Assembly: GCF_031119335.1 (NCBI RefSeq)
Contig: NZ_JAVHXT010000008.1
Span: 60,487 to 124,486 of the forward strand
DNA length: 64,000 nt
Direction of reading: 5' to 3'
Origin: Pedobacter sp.
Lineage (GTDB): Bacteria > Bacteroidota > Bacteroidia > Sphingobacteriales > Sphingobacteriaceae
Below, piece by piece: positions 8,171 to 16,114 of this stretch (positions are counted from its first letter, which is position 1; the number at the start of each line of letters is the position of its first letter). Made by a program: the position numbers and the translations under genes. The notes beneath the pieces are model-generated. The model searched no databases and was not told the origin of the DNA. It saw only the letters and a program-made list of their open reading frames with translations.

Positions 8171-8420
8171 ATGAACTGCAATAACTGTAACACCGAAATA
8201 AATTCAAAATTTTGTCCCAACTGTGGACAACCAACAAGTCTAAAAAGAATTGACGGAAAATATATCATTTTAACTTCTGGTTGGTGTTATCACCAACCAA
8301 GACAATAACAACCCATCATATGTAACATAAACAAGAGTGATTGGTGATAACACCAACCACAGGAAAATAGATGAAAAATTAAAGATTAATACACCTTGGT
8401 GGCAGTTCTGGAAAAAATAA
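8171..8420 (+). pseudogene. Zinc-ribbon protein gene, copy 1, interrupted by hairpin element
   Basis: ATG 8171 opens a zinc-ribbon N-terminus with two CxxC pairs (residues 3/6 and 15/18: NCxxC...FCPNCG) followed by LKRIDGKYI, as in the N-terminus of Bacteroidota zinc-ribbon proteins such as DUF3667. The frame then enters a roughly 98-bp palindromic element (8269-8366) and stops at 8308 after 45 codons. Beyond the element a frame encoding DEKLKINTPWWQFWKK and a stop at 8418-8420 looks like the original C-terminus, and the next cassette-like repeat starts about 9 nt later. I therefore read this as one gene broken by insertion. A functional 45-aa zinc-ribbon peptide is an alternative. Confidence 0.6.
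8269..8366. mobile_element. ~98-bp MITE-like hairpin element, copy 1
   Basis: Begins TTAACTTCTGG and ends ACCACAGGAAAA. It carries GGTTGGTG-TTAT-CACCAACC near the left end and its reverse complement (TTGGTG-ATAA-CACCAACC) near the right end. The core is identical in three copies (8269, 8716, 10218) in two unrelated contexts, which indicates recent mobility. No coding capacity. Confidence 0.75.
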
Positions 8421-8428
8421 AACTGGCT

Positions 8429-8557
8429 ATAACAACAGGTTTAAGTTAAGCCTCGGGCGAAGCAAGAATACGAAAATTTGAAGCCATTTATTTAGCTTAG
8501 TGCTGTGGGTAGTAAGTGCAAGTAATTAGGCTCAACTTAAACCTGCAACCCGTTAGT
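8429..8557. repeat. attC-like inverted repeat (cassette boundary 3)
   Basis: 18-bp arms 8436-8453 and 8528-8545 (CAGGTTTAAGTTAAGCCT and its complement with one mismatch) enclose about 74 nt. Outer edges are ATAAC (8429-8433) and GTTAG (8552-8556). Same plan as the 7266-7401 structure but with unrelated arm sequence, as expected of attC-like sites, where structure rather than sequence is conserved. Confidence 0.55.
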
Positions 8558-8617
8558 TGCAATTTTGCCAAAAGCCGTCCGTAAACAAAATAACTGACAA
8601 AATATTTGACAATTTAA

Positions 8618-8755
8618 ATGAACTGTAAAAACTGTAACACCGAAATAAATTCAAAATTTTGTCCCGACTGTGGACAACCAACAAGTCTAAAAAGAATTGA
8701 CGGAAAATATATCATTTTAACTTCTGGTTGGTGTTATCACCAACCAAGACAATAA
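8618..8755 (+). pseudogene. Zinc-ribbon protein gene, copy 2, truncated by the same element
   Basis: Near-identical to the first 138 nt of copy 1 (NCKNC...FCPDCG zinc ribbon, LKRIDGKYI, then element-encoded residues and a stop). The duplicated block runs from about 8560 to 8815 and includes the upstream leader. Unlike copy 1, I see no C-terminal remnant after the element. Because both copies are interrupted at the same base, the duplication probably followed the insertion. Confidence 0.6.
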
Positions 8756-8815
8756 CAACCCATCATATGTAACATAAACAAGAGTGATTGGTGATAACAC
8801 CAACCACAGGAAAAA
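8716..8815. mobile_element. ~98-bp MITE-like hairpin element, copy 2
   Basis: Same sequence as the elements at 8269 and 10218. The GTG at 8784 that would extend the next small ORF lies inside this element, arguing against that start. Confidence 0.75.
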
Positions 8816-8840
8816 TAGACATTATAAAAGGACATTAAGA

Positions 8841-9032
8841 ATGAAAAATAAAATAGGCTTTAATCTAGTTTTCGCAATACTTGCATTTCCAATAGGATTA
8901 GCATTGTTAAAAGAATTTGACTTTGATACTTTTACATTTAGGAAAACTGCATTGGGTATTCTCTACCTTATTACGTTTATTGTTTGCATTTTTCTAATGT
9001 TAAGGAAAAATAAAAATCCATCTGAAAAATAA
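8841..9032 (+). CDS. Small two-helix membrane protein, unknown function
   Basis: 63 residues from ATG 8841 (MKNKIGFNLVF). Two hydrophobic segments (about residues 5-22 and 37-55) are separated by a short KEFDFDTFTFRK loop, and a lysine-rich tail (LRKNKNPSEK) is predicted cytoplasmic. I do not recognise the family. It follows the second broken zinc-ribbon copy and is the last gene of the accessory patch before the esterase. Confidence 0.5.
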   Translation: MKNKIGFNLVFAILAFPIGLALLKEFDFDTFTFRKTALGILYLITFIVCIFLMLRKNKNPSEK

Positions 9033-9183
9033 AAACTCTTACAAACAAGCTTTATATCAGGCAGATTAGTAGAAGTTTTCTGATTAACCCTAAATAGTCG
9101 GAGCTTCGATCTCTACAGCCTCACTAAATACCGAAACATTAACTACAAACTAGTTTTCCAAACCTATAAAAACAAACAAATAA

Positions 9184-9990
9184 ATGAAAAACGTTTACTA
9201 TCTATTATTGGCAATAATTCTCACTAGTTGTGCAAGCAATTCGCAACCTGCCGATCCAGTTCCTGAGCATGAAACTTTTACAATACAATCACAACAAGTA
9301 GGAGAAAAAAGAATAATTAACGTTTGGACCCCAGTGGATTACAAAACAAGTTCAGACTCCCTGCCTGTTATGTATATGGCCGATGGTGGAATAAAAGAAG
9401 ACTTCCCACATATTGCAAACACCCTGGCTAAGCTTATCAAAGAGAGAAAAATCAAACCGCTCATTCTCGTAGGTATTGAAAACACCCAAAGAAGAAGAGA
9501 TTTAACCGGATCTACCGAAGTTGCAAAAGACAAAGAGATTGCACCAATTGTAGGTGGTTCAGAGAAATTTAGGACATTTATAAAAGATGAGCTGTTTCCA
9601 GAAATTAATAAACGCTACAGAACAACAAATGAAAAAAGCATTATAGGTGAATCTGCATCAGGGCTTTTTGTAGTTGAAACATTTTTTCTAACACCTGACA
9701 TGTTTGACAATTATATTGCCTTCGACCCATCATTGTGGTGGAATAATCATTACCTGATTAGAACCGCAAAAGAGCATTTGGCAAAATTTCCTATAACAAA
9801 AAAACGGATCTGGTTTGCAGGCTCAAACGCAGAAGACATTTCACCATTCACTAAGCAATTAGCGGGTATTCTTAAAGCTGAAAACCATCCAAACATTGAA
9901 TGGAATTATTCTGAAGAGCCCAAAGAAAAACACAACACCATTTTTAGGGCTACAAAAGAAAAAGCTATTGTTTGGACGTTGAATGAATAA
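9184..9990 (+). CDS. Putative esterase (alpha/beta-hydrolase, PF00756/Fes-like) lipoprotein
   Basis: 268 residues, lipoprotein signal with LTSC (Cys near 16). The rest fits the putative-esterase family that includes enterochelin esterase-like and S-formylglutathione-hydrolase-like proteins: IINVWTPVDYK, LPVMYMADGG (residues about 60-69), NTQRRRDLT, the RYRTTNEKSIIGESASGLF nucleophile elbow with Ser in GESASG near residue 158, YIAFDPSLWWN, and a C-terminal KEKHNTIFR with the candidate His. Substrate unknown. It stands alone with an A-rich leader and no clear operon partner. Confidence 0.8.
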   Translation: MKNVYYLLLAIILTSCASNSQPADPVPEHETFTIQSQQVGEKRIINVWTPVDYKTSSDSLPVMYMADGGIKEDFPHIANTLAKLIKERKIKPLILVGIENTQRRRDLTGSTEVAKDKEIAPIVGGSEKFRTFIKDELFPEINKRYRTTNEKSIIGESASGLFVVETFFLTPDMFDNYIAFDPSLWWNNHYLIRTAKEHLAKFPITKKRIWFAGSNAEDISPFTKQLAGILKAENHPNIEWNYSEEPKEKHNTIFRATKEKAIVWTLNE

Positions 9991-10217
9991 GAAAATGAAT
10001 TATTTAAAAGATTAGCTACGCTGTCTTTCAGTTCTCCTATCGTCGAAATGACCACCCTTTATAATTCTATACAGCGTAAACTACTGAAAAACAAACAGAA
10101 ACACACATAAAGTAGTTCGTATACAAATAAGCAGCCTAATTTATCGTGATAAAAAGAAATTAGCCCTTAAGTGAGTTGGGGAACAAGCAGAAAACTTTCT
10201 CAAAATATTCATCTTTT
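9991..10217. other. Intergenic DNA with half-site of the GAAATGAC repeat
   Basis: Only a half-element (around 10020-10053, ..TCGTCGAAATGAC) and the left 42-bp repeat (10175-10217) next to the hairpin element are visible. No gene seen. Confidence 0.5.
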
Positions 10218-10357
10218 TAACTTCTGGTTGGTGTTATCACCAACCAAGACAATAACAACCCATCATATGTAACATAAACAAGAGTGATTGGTGATAACAC
10301 CAACCACAGGAAAAAGTTGGGGAACAAGCAGAAAATTTCTCAAAACATTGATCTTTT
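10175..10357. repeat. 42-bp direct repeats flanking the third hairpin element
   Basis: GTTGGGGAACAAGCAGAAAA.. occurs at 10175-10217 and 10316-10357 with a few mismatches and one indel, directly abutting the 98-bp element on both sides. This is either an older tandem repeat in which the element inserted, or a diverged long target duplication. Confidence 0.75.
10218..10315. mobile_element. ~98-bp MITE-like hairpin element, copy 3
   Basis: Core identical to copies 1 and 2 but in a different context, between 42-bp direct repeats and 2 kb from the others. This shows the element, not just the surrounding gene, is what moved. Confidence 0.75.
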
Positions 10358-10423
10358 ACGCTATTTTTCAAATAAAATCACGACTGCCATAGGGTTGTCA
10401 CCTGCTCAAATTACTTTTACTTT

Positions 10424-10954
10424 ATGGAAAATAAAATGATTATCAATATTCTTGCATCTCAGTATAAGGCAAGTCTAGGTATGCTCAATCAAGCTTTAGA
10501 AAAAATACCGTCTGATCAATGGAACAGTGATGAATACAACAACCCCAATTGGCAAATTGCGTATCATACTGTGTGGGCTACCAAGTTTTATTTAGGCGCT
10601 CATGTAGAAGGTTATCGTCCTTTCGAAAATGCCATTGATGGTGCTGAAAGTTTGGGCGGAACTGAAGAGTGGGAAAATACAGACAAAGGTGTGAAAGTAG
10701 AGGATTTTCATTCCAAAGAGGAATTAATGGCTTTTATTAGTCACCTAACCGATAATTTAGAACGGGCTATAGCTGCACTACCTTTAGAAAGGGATTCGGG
10801 TTTTGAGTGGTACCCTTACTCCCGTCTAGAACTACACATTAACAATATTCGGCATATCCAGCATCATACTGCACAAATTATAGAACGCTTAAAAGCCAAC
10901 GGAATAAACGGTTTTAATTGGTGGGCAAATGAAAATCCACCTCAAACTTGGTAA
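10424..10954 (+). CDS. DinB-family protein
   Basis: 176 residues, cytoplasmic. It has the DinB-like four-helix layout: helix 1 (LASQYKASLGMLNQALEKIP), the first metal-binding His in WQIAYHTVWATKFYL (about residue 46), and the second pair in NNIRHIQHHTAQIIERL near residues 143-151. Proteins of this superfamily are metal-dependent, some acting as thiol-dependent transferases; the role here is unknown. It converges on trxA with a shared terminator hairpin between them. A TACTTTTA -7-like box (10412-10419) lies almost at the start codon. Confidence 0.85.
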   Translation: MENKMIINILASQYKASLGMLNQALEKIPSDQWNSDEYNNPNWQIAYHTVWATKFYLGAHVEGYRPFENAIDGAESLGGTEEWENTDKGVKVEDFHSKEELMAFISHLTDNLERAIAALPLERDSGFEWYPYSRLELHINNIRHIQHHTAQIIERLKANGINGFNWWANENPPQTW

Positions 10955-10962
10955 AATAAAAA

Positions 10963-10989
10963 ATCCCGATGTCTTTTGTACATCGGGAT
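10963..10989. terminator. Bidirectional terminator between dinB-like gene and trxA
   Basis: Hairpin ATCCCGATGT / ACATCGGGAT with a 7-nt loop, preceded by an A-run on the plus strand, located between convergent genes. Confidence 0.7.
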
Positions 10990-11013
10990 CAATATATGAT
11001 TAAAGACCAATTC

Positions 11014-11331
11014 TTATAATTGGCTATCTAATTTACCTGCCAATACTGACTTAGGCACTGCGCCAATTTGTTTATCTACTACTTCGCCACCTTTGAAGTA
11101 TAACAAAGCCGGGATATTGCGGATACCAAACTGCATCGAAATTTGAGGGTTGTTGTCAACGTTTACCTTGCCAACCAAAGCTTTACCTTCGTATTCTTTA
11201 GCAATTTCTTCTACCACTGGACCAACCATACGGCAAGGACCGCACCATTCTGCCCAAAAATCTACCAAAACTGGTTTATCCGATTTTAATACTAACTCTT
11301 CGAAGTTAGCATCTGTTATTTCTAAAGCCAT
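11014..11331 (-). CDS. trxA: Thioredoxin
   Basis: 105 residues, full-length single-domain thioredoxin without signal peptide, so cytoplasmic. Active site WCGPC with Cys30 and Cys33; the cis-Pro is in RNIPALLYFKGG, and the conserved VDFWAEWCGPC and KVNVDNNP stretches are present. It reduces protein disulfides using thioredoxin reductase. Monocistronic by appearance: its own promoter lies immediately upstream and a terminator hairpin follows. Identification is secure. Confidence 0.97.
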   Translation of the reverse strand: MALEITDANFEELVLKSDKPVLVDFWAEWCGPCRMVGPVVEEIAKEYEGKALVGKVNVDNNPQISMQFGIRNIPALLYFKGGEVVDKQIGAVPKSVLAGKLDSQL

Positions 11332-11350
11332 ATCTAAATTTTTTATGTTA

Positions 11351-11380
11351 CAAATATATTATCAATTGTGATGCCATCAA
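11351..11380 (-). promoter_or_regulatory. Predicted trxA promoter (Bacteroidota type)
   Basis: On the minus strand, TATATTTG (11351-11358) matches the -7 consensus TAnnTTTG, with TTGA (11377-11380) 18 nt upstream as the -33 box. Confidence 0.55.
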
Positions 11381-11499
11381 TAGGCTAATGCCAATTTGAC
11401 ATTAACATGGTTGAAGATAGAGGGTTTAGAGGCAGAGGGTAAAAACCAATTCGCCTTATGCTAGGCAACCGTAAATCTTCCGTCTTCCAACCCGCTACC

Positions 11500-14400
11500 T
11501 TAATTCAACCTATAATCTACAAAATTCATGTTCTTAATGCCATTCAAAAACTGATTGCTAGGATTAATTTTTTTGTTCTTCGACGGCATTTCGAGTTTTA
11601 AACCTTTCTCTACATCATAAACCTCGAAATTGAGCTTACAGTTTTGATTTTCGCCACTTTCTGCATTCTCTTCCAAAATAGCTTGTATTTGCTGCATGAA
11701 ATTGTCGTTAACAGCTTCAATTGGGAACAACAAGGTTAGTGATTTGGTGAGCTTATCTCGAAGACCTGAAAGCAAGTCAATGCTGGTAATTTTAAACTCC
11801 CAATCGCCTTCTTTACCGAAACGCAAGCCTAATTTTCCACGTATTTGCAAGAAATATCCCTCAGTTAAAAATTGCTTAAATTTCAAGAAATCGTCGCCAA
11901 ACAAAGCGATTTCACAACTATCATCGTAATCTTCAAATACGAAAATACCAAAAGGCTTACCGGTTTTGGTGATACGCTGCGAAGCCGTACCAACTAAACC
12001 ACCAACCACAAGCTCACGGTTCTTCAATCCCTCAAACTCTGCCATTACTTCCTCGTTGGTATCTCCCATTCGCACTTTGTTAATGATAGAAAGATGCTTC
12101 ACTTTGTTAGCGCAATACCTATCCAACTCAAAACGATAATCATCTAACGGATGTCCGGAAAGAAAAATACCGATAGCATCTTTTTCATATTTCAATCGAT
12201 CTATCAATCCCCATTCTGGCGCAGTTGCAAAAGTAGGCTCTAAAATTAAGTCGGCTTTTGAACCTCCAAAAAGTGAAGATTGTGACGAGTTTTGATTATT
12301 CTGAAAATCGTTGGCATACTTGATTAACTTTTCAATGCCATTTAACTTGTCGTTGGCACCGATGAAAAAATACTGTGCCCTATGATAACCAAAAGCATCG
12401 AAAGCACCGCCATACACAAAACTCTCGTAAGCTTTTTTGTTAACGATACGGGTATTCGAACGCTTGGCGAACTCAAAAACCGTTGGATAAGGACCATTCT
12501 CTACCCGCTCTTCGATGATACTTTCTACTGCCTTCTCTCCTACTCCCTTCACTGCCGATAAACCGAAACGAACTTCTCCGTTAGCATTTACCGAGAATTT
12601 CATATCAGACTCGTTCACATCCGGACCAAGTACAGTCACCCCCATTTGGCGACATTCTTCCATGAAGAAAGCCACTTGCTTAATATCGCTCATGTTATTG
12701 GAAAGTACCGCAGCCATATATTCTGCCGGATAATGTGCTTTCAAATAAGCAGTTTGGTAGGCAATCCAAGCGTAGCAAGTAGAGTGAGATTTGTTGAAAG
12801 CGTAAGATGCGAATGCTTCCCAGTCTTTCCAAATTTTCTCTAATGTTGTAGCAGCATGTCCTTTTTCCGAAGCTTGTTTCACGAACTTGGGCTTCATTTT
12901 ATCTAGTACATCTTTCTGCTTTTTACCCATTGCTTTACGCAAAACGTCGGCCTCACCTTTGGTAAAACCTGCCAATTTCTGCGACAAAAGCATTACCTGC
13001 TCTTGGTAAACTGTAATGCCGTAAGTTTCTTTCAAATATTCCTCACAAGCATCTAAATCGTAGGTAATTGGCTCTGTACCATGTTTACGACGAACGAAAC
13101 TAGGGATATACTCCATCGGTCCTGGGCGATACAATGCGTTCATCGCAATTAAATCTCCAAACACCGTAGGTTTTAGTTCCTTCATGTATTTCTGCATCCC
13201 CGGACTTTCGTATTGGAAAATACCAACCGTTTCGCCACGCTGGAAAAGCTCATAGGTCTTTACATCATCTATCGGGAAATTATCTGGGTCGAGGTCTACA
13301 TTGTGACGTTTTTTCACCAGTTTCACCGTGTCTTTGATGAGGGTTAGTGTTTTTAACCCTAAAAAGTCCATTTTTAGTAGGCCAGCACTTTCTACTACCG
13401 AGTTATCGAACTGGGTAACGTACAAATCACTGTCTTTGGCAGTAGCTACAGGTACAAAATTGGTAATATCATCTGGCGTAATAATTACCCCACAAGCGTG
13501 GATACCCGTATTACGTACCGAACCCTCCAATACGATGGCCTGCTGCAAAGTTTCGGCTGCTAAATCTTTTCCTCCCGCTAATCCCTTAAGTAGGTTCACA
13601 TTTTCGTATTCATCGGGTCGCAAAGCGTCTTTTAAGGCTTTTTCTTCTAAATTGAAGATTTTTGCCAGCTTCATGTTCGGCACCAACTTGGCAACCTTAT
13701 CAGCCTCAAAAAGTGGTAAATCTAATACCCTAGCCGTATCTCTAATAGAAGATTTCGCTGCCATGGTACCATAGGTGATGATTTGCGCCACCTGACTAGA
13801 ACCGTATTTATTTATTACATAATCCATTACACGGCCACGGCCCTCATCATCAAAATCGATATCGATATCGGGCATGGAAACACGGTCTGGGTTAAGGAAA
13901 CGTTCAAAAAGCAAGTCGTATTTAATGGGGTCGATATTGGTAATGCCCAAACAGTAAGCAACTGCAGAACCTGCAGCCGAACCACGCCCTGGACCTACGG
14001 AAACATCTCTATTCCTAGCTTCGGCAATAAAATCTTGTACAATCAAGAAGTAACCTGGATAACCAGTTTTTTCGATGGTTTGCAGCTCAAAATCTAAACG
14101 TTCGGTAATGTCTGGCGTTAATTCACCGTAGCGCTTTTCTGCCCCAACGTAAGTCAAATGGCGAAGGAATTTGTTTTCCCCACGTTTGCCGCCATCTTCC
14201 TCATCTTCTGCAACCACAAACTCCTCTGGAATATCGAACTTAGGTAACAGTACTTCCCTCGCTAGCTTATAAGTTTCAATCTTATCAATAATTTCTTGAA
14301 TATTGATAATCGCATCTGGCACATCAGCAAAGAGTGTTTTCATCTCATCTGCCGATTTGAAATAATATTCGTGATTTGGCATGCCATATCTAAAACCTCT

Positions 14401-15930
14401 ACCGCGACCAATGGGTGTAGCCAGTTTTTCAGCATCTTTTACACACAACAAAATATCGTGTGCGTGGGCATCCTTTTTATTTACGTAATAAGTATTATTG
14501 GTAGCCACCATCTTCACTTGGTGCTCCACCGCCATTTTTACCAATACTTCGTTTACACGGTCTTCATTTTCCTGACCATGTCGCATTAGCTCGATATAAA
14601 AATCATCACCAAACTGTGATTTCCACCATAGCAAAGCTTCTTCTGCCTGCTTTTCACCAATATTTAAAATCTTACTTGGCACTTCGCCATACAAGTTACC
14701 AGTAAGTACAATCAGGTTTTCTTTGTATTGTTCTACGACTGCCCTATCTATTCGAGGTACGTAATAAAAGCCTTTGGTATAAGCAATAGACGACATTTTT
14801 GCCAAGTTGTGATAACCTTGCTTGTTTTTCGCCAAGAACACCACCTGATAACCGTCGTCTTTTCTAGTCTTATCTGTATGATTATCGCACACAAAGAACT
14901 CAACACCCAAAATTGGCTTAATTACGGTAGCTGTAGGTGTTTCGCCTTTTTCAATCGCTTCAGCATTTTTAGCTTCTGCACTTTTGTTATGGTTAAGTAC
15001 GTTGTTCACAAAGTGGAAGGCTCCCATCATATTGGCATGGTCGGTAAGGGCTACCGCTGGCATTCCTTTCTCTGCCGCCGCCTTTACCAATGCAGGTACA
15101 CTGATGGTACTTTGCAACACTGAAAACTGCGTGTGGTTGTGCAAATGAACAAAAGTAGCATCAGCCAACGCAGCTTTGTTTTGTTCTAAGGTTTGCTTAG
15201 AAACACCACCTGTATCTGCACCTTTTCGCTTCCTTATTTCATCAGAAGCAGCTTTTAGATTGATATGTTTTATCCCTACAGACTCAATGGCAAAAGGGTT
15301 GGCTTCCTTAAAGCGCAAGAAATAATCGGTATCAACCTGAAGTTCTTCTTTGGTGAAAACCTGCTTTTTAATCAGCTCCAAGAAACAACGGGTGGTTGCC
15401 TCCACATCGGCAGTGGCGTTGTGTGCTTCGCCGAAAGGTGTACCAAATAAATATTGATGAAGCTCTGTTAAGGTAGGTAACTTAAATTTACCGCCCCTAC
15501 CGCCTGGAATTTTCAACAGCTCTGCCGTAACCTCGGTACAAGTATCCAACACCGGCATATTGGCCAGGTTATTTTCTACACCAAAACGATGAAGCTCACA
15601 ACCCATAATATTGATATCGAACTTGATGTTTTGCCCAACTACAAACTTGGCTTTACCTAGTGCTTCGTTAAACTTTACCAATACATCTGTTAAATCAATA
15701 CCTTGCTCGGTTGCTAAATCCGTCGAAATACCGTGGATACGCTCCGCATCATAAGGAATATTGAAACCATCTGGTTTAACCAAATAATCCTGATGCTCAA
15801 CTAAGTTCCCTAACTCATCGTGCAATTGCCAAGCAATTTGAATACAACGTGGCCAGTTATCCGTATCGGTAATTGGAGCGTTGAAATTACGTGGCAAACC
15901 TGTAGTTTCGGTATCGAAAATTAAGTACAT
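11500..15930 (-). CDS. dnaE: DNA polymerase III subunit alpha with N-terminal 3'-5' exonuclease domain
   Basis: 1476 residues, longer than classical DnaE (about 1160) because a DnaQ-like exonuclease domain is fused at the N-terminus. Residues 1-200 carry ExoI (FDTETTG), ExoII (GQNIKFDINI) and ExoIII (HNATADVEAT). Next comes the PHP domain from about 262 (FVHLHNHTQFSVL, ALTDHANM), then the polymerase palm with the catalytic PDIDIDFDDEGR near residue 688 and GPGRGSAAGS upstream. The fingers/helix-hairpin-helix part includes LYRPGPMEY and QKLAGFTKGEAD. A C-terminal OB fold (residues about 1280-1380, VVGGLVGTASQRITKTGKPFGIF) closes the protein. It is the replicative polymerase, probably with intrinsic proofreading. 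The fusion is typical of this lineage. Confidence 0.95.
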   Translation of the reverse strand: MYLIFDTETTGLPRNFNAPITDTDNWPRCIQIAWQLHDELGNLVEHQDYLVKPDGFNIPYDAERIHGISTDLATEQGIDLTDVLVKFNEALGKAKFVVGQNIKFDINIMGCELHRFGVENNLANMPVLDTCTEVTAELLKIPGGRGGKFKLPTLTELHQYLFGTPFGEAHNATADVEATTRCFLELIKKQVFTKEELQVDTDYFLRFKEANPFAIESVGIKHINLKAASDEIRKRKGADTGGVSKQTLEQNKAALADATFVHLHNHTQFSVLQSTISVPALVKAAAEKGMPAVALTDHANMMGAFHFVNNVLNHNKSAEAKNAEAIEKGETPTATVIKPILGVEFFVCDNHTDKTRKDDGYQVVFLAKNKQGYHNLAKMSSIAYTKGFYYVPRIDRAVVEQYKENLIVLTGNLYGEVPSKILNIGEKQAEEALLWWKSQFGDDFYIELMRHGQENEDRVNEVLVKMAVEHQVKMVATNNTYYVNKKDAHAHDILLCVKDAEKLATPIGRGRGFRYGMPNHEYYFKSADEMKTLFADVPDAIINIQEIIDKIETYKLAREVLLPKFDIPEEFVVAEDEEDGGKRGENKFLRHLTYVGAEKRYGELTPDITERLDFELQTIEKTGYPGYFLIVQDFIAEARNRDVSVGPGRGSAAGSAVAYCLGITNIDPIKYDLLFERFLNPDRVSMPDIDIDFDDEGRGRVMDYVINKYGSSQVAQIITYGTMAAKSSIRDTARVLDLPLFEADKVAKLVPNMKLAKIFNLEEKALKDALRPDEYENVNLLKGLAGGKDLAAETLQQAIVLEGSVRNTGIHACGVIITPDDITNFVPVATAKDSDLYVTQFDNSVVESAGLLKMDFLGLKTLTLIKDTVKLVKKRHNVDLDPDNFPIDDVKTYELFQRGETVGIFQYESPGMQKYMKELKPTVFGDLIAMNALYRPGPMEYIPSFVRRKHGTEPITYDLDACEEYLKETYGITVYQEQVMLLSQKLAGFTKGEADVLRKAMGKKQKDVLDKMKPKFVKQASEKGHAATTLEKIWKDWEAFASYAFNKSHSTCYAWIAYQTAYLKAHYPAEYMAAVLSNNMSDIKQVAFFMEECRQMGVTVLGPDVNESDMKFSVNANGEVRFGLSAVKGVGEKAVESIIEERVENGPYPTVFEFAKRSNTRIVNKKAYESFVYGGAFDAFGYHRAQYFFIGANDKLNGIEKLIKYANDFQNNQNSSQSSLFGGSKADLILEPTFATAPEWGLIDRLKYEKDAIGIFLSGHPLDDYRFELDRYCANKVKHLSIINKVRMGDTNEEVMAEFEGLKNRELVVGGLVGTASQRITKTGKPFGIFVFEDYDDSCEIALFGDDFLKFKQFLTEGYFLQIRGKLGLRFGKEGDWEFKITSIDLLSGLRDKLTKSLTLLFPIEAVNDNFMQQIQAILEENAESGENQNCKLNFEVYDVEKGLKLEMPSKNKKINPSNQFLNGIKNMNFVDYRLN

Positions 15931-15950
15931 AGCTGATTAAATAAGGATAT

Positions 15951-15958
15951 CAAAATTA
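15951..15958 (-). promoter_or_regulatory. Candidate dnaE -7 box
   Basis: TAATTTTG on the minus strand 20 nt before the dnaE start matches TAnnTTTG. I see no convincing -33 box. Confidence 0.4.
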
Positions 15959-16114
15959 ACGAAAAATTAAGCCCAATCGGTCACCAAATTATCAACATCC
16001 ATTACCAACTGTTAATGAGCTTTTTGATTTTCATCAACCTCATTTTTCATTTTTTTAACACATCCGTTAAAATTTATTACTTTTACTCTTACAAGCTCTA
16101 AACCCTAAACATAA

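Noticed and set aside
8784..8840. GTG 8784 as start of the 63-aa membrane protein
   Set aside because: That start is inside the 98-bp mobile element; ATG 8841 gives a clean N-terminus.
11696..15450. Plus-strand ORFs of 60-150 codons across the dnaE locus
   Set aside because: They lie antisense to a secure, motif-rich dnaE frame and have no recognisable composition; shadows.
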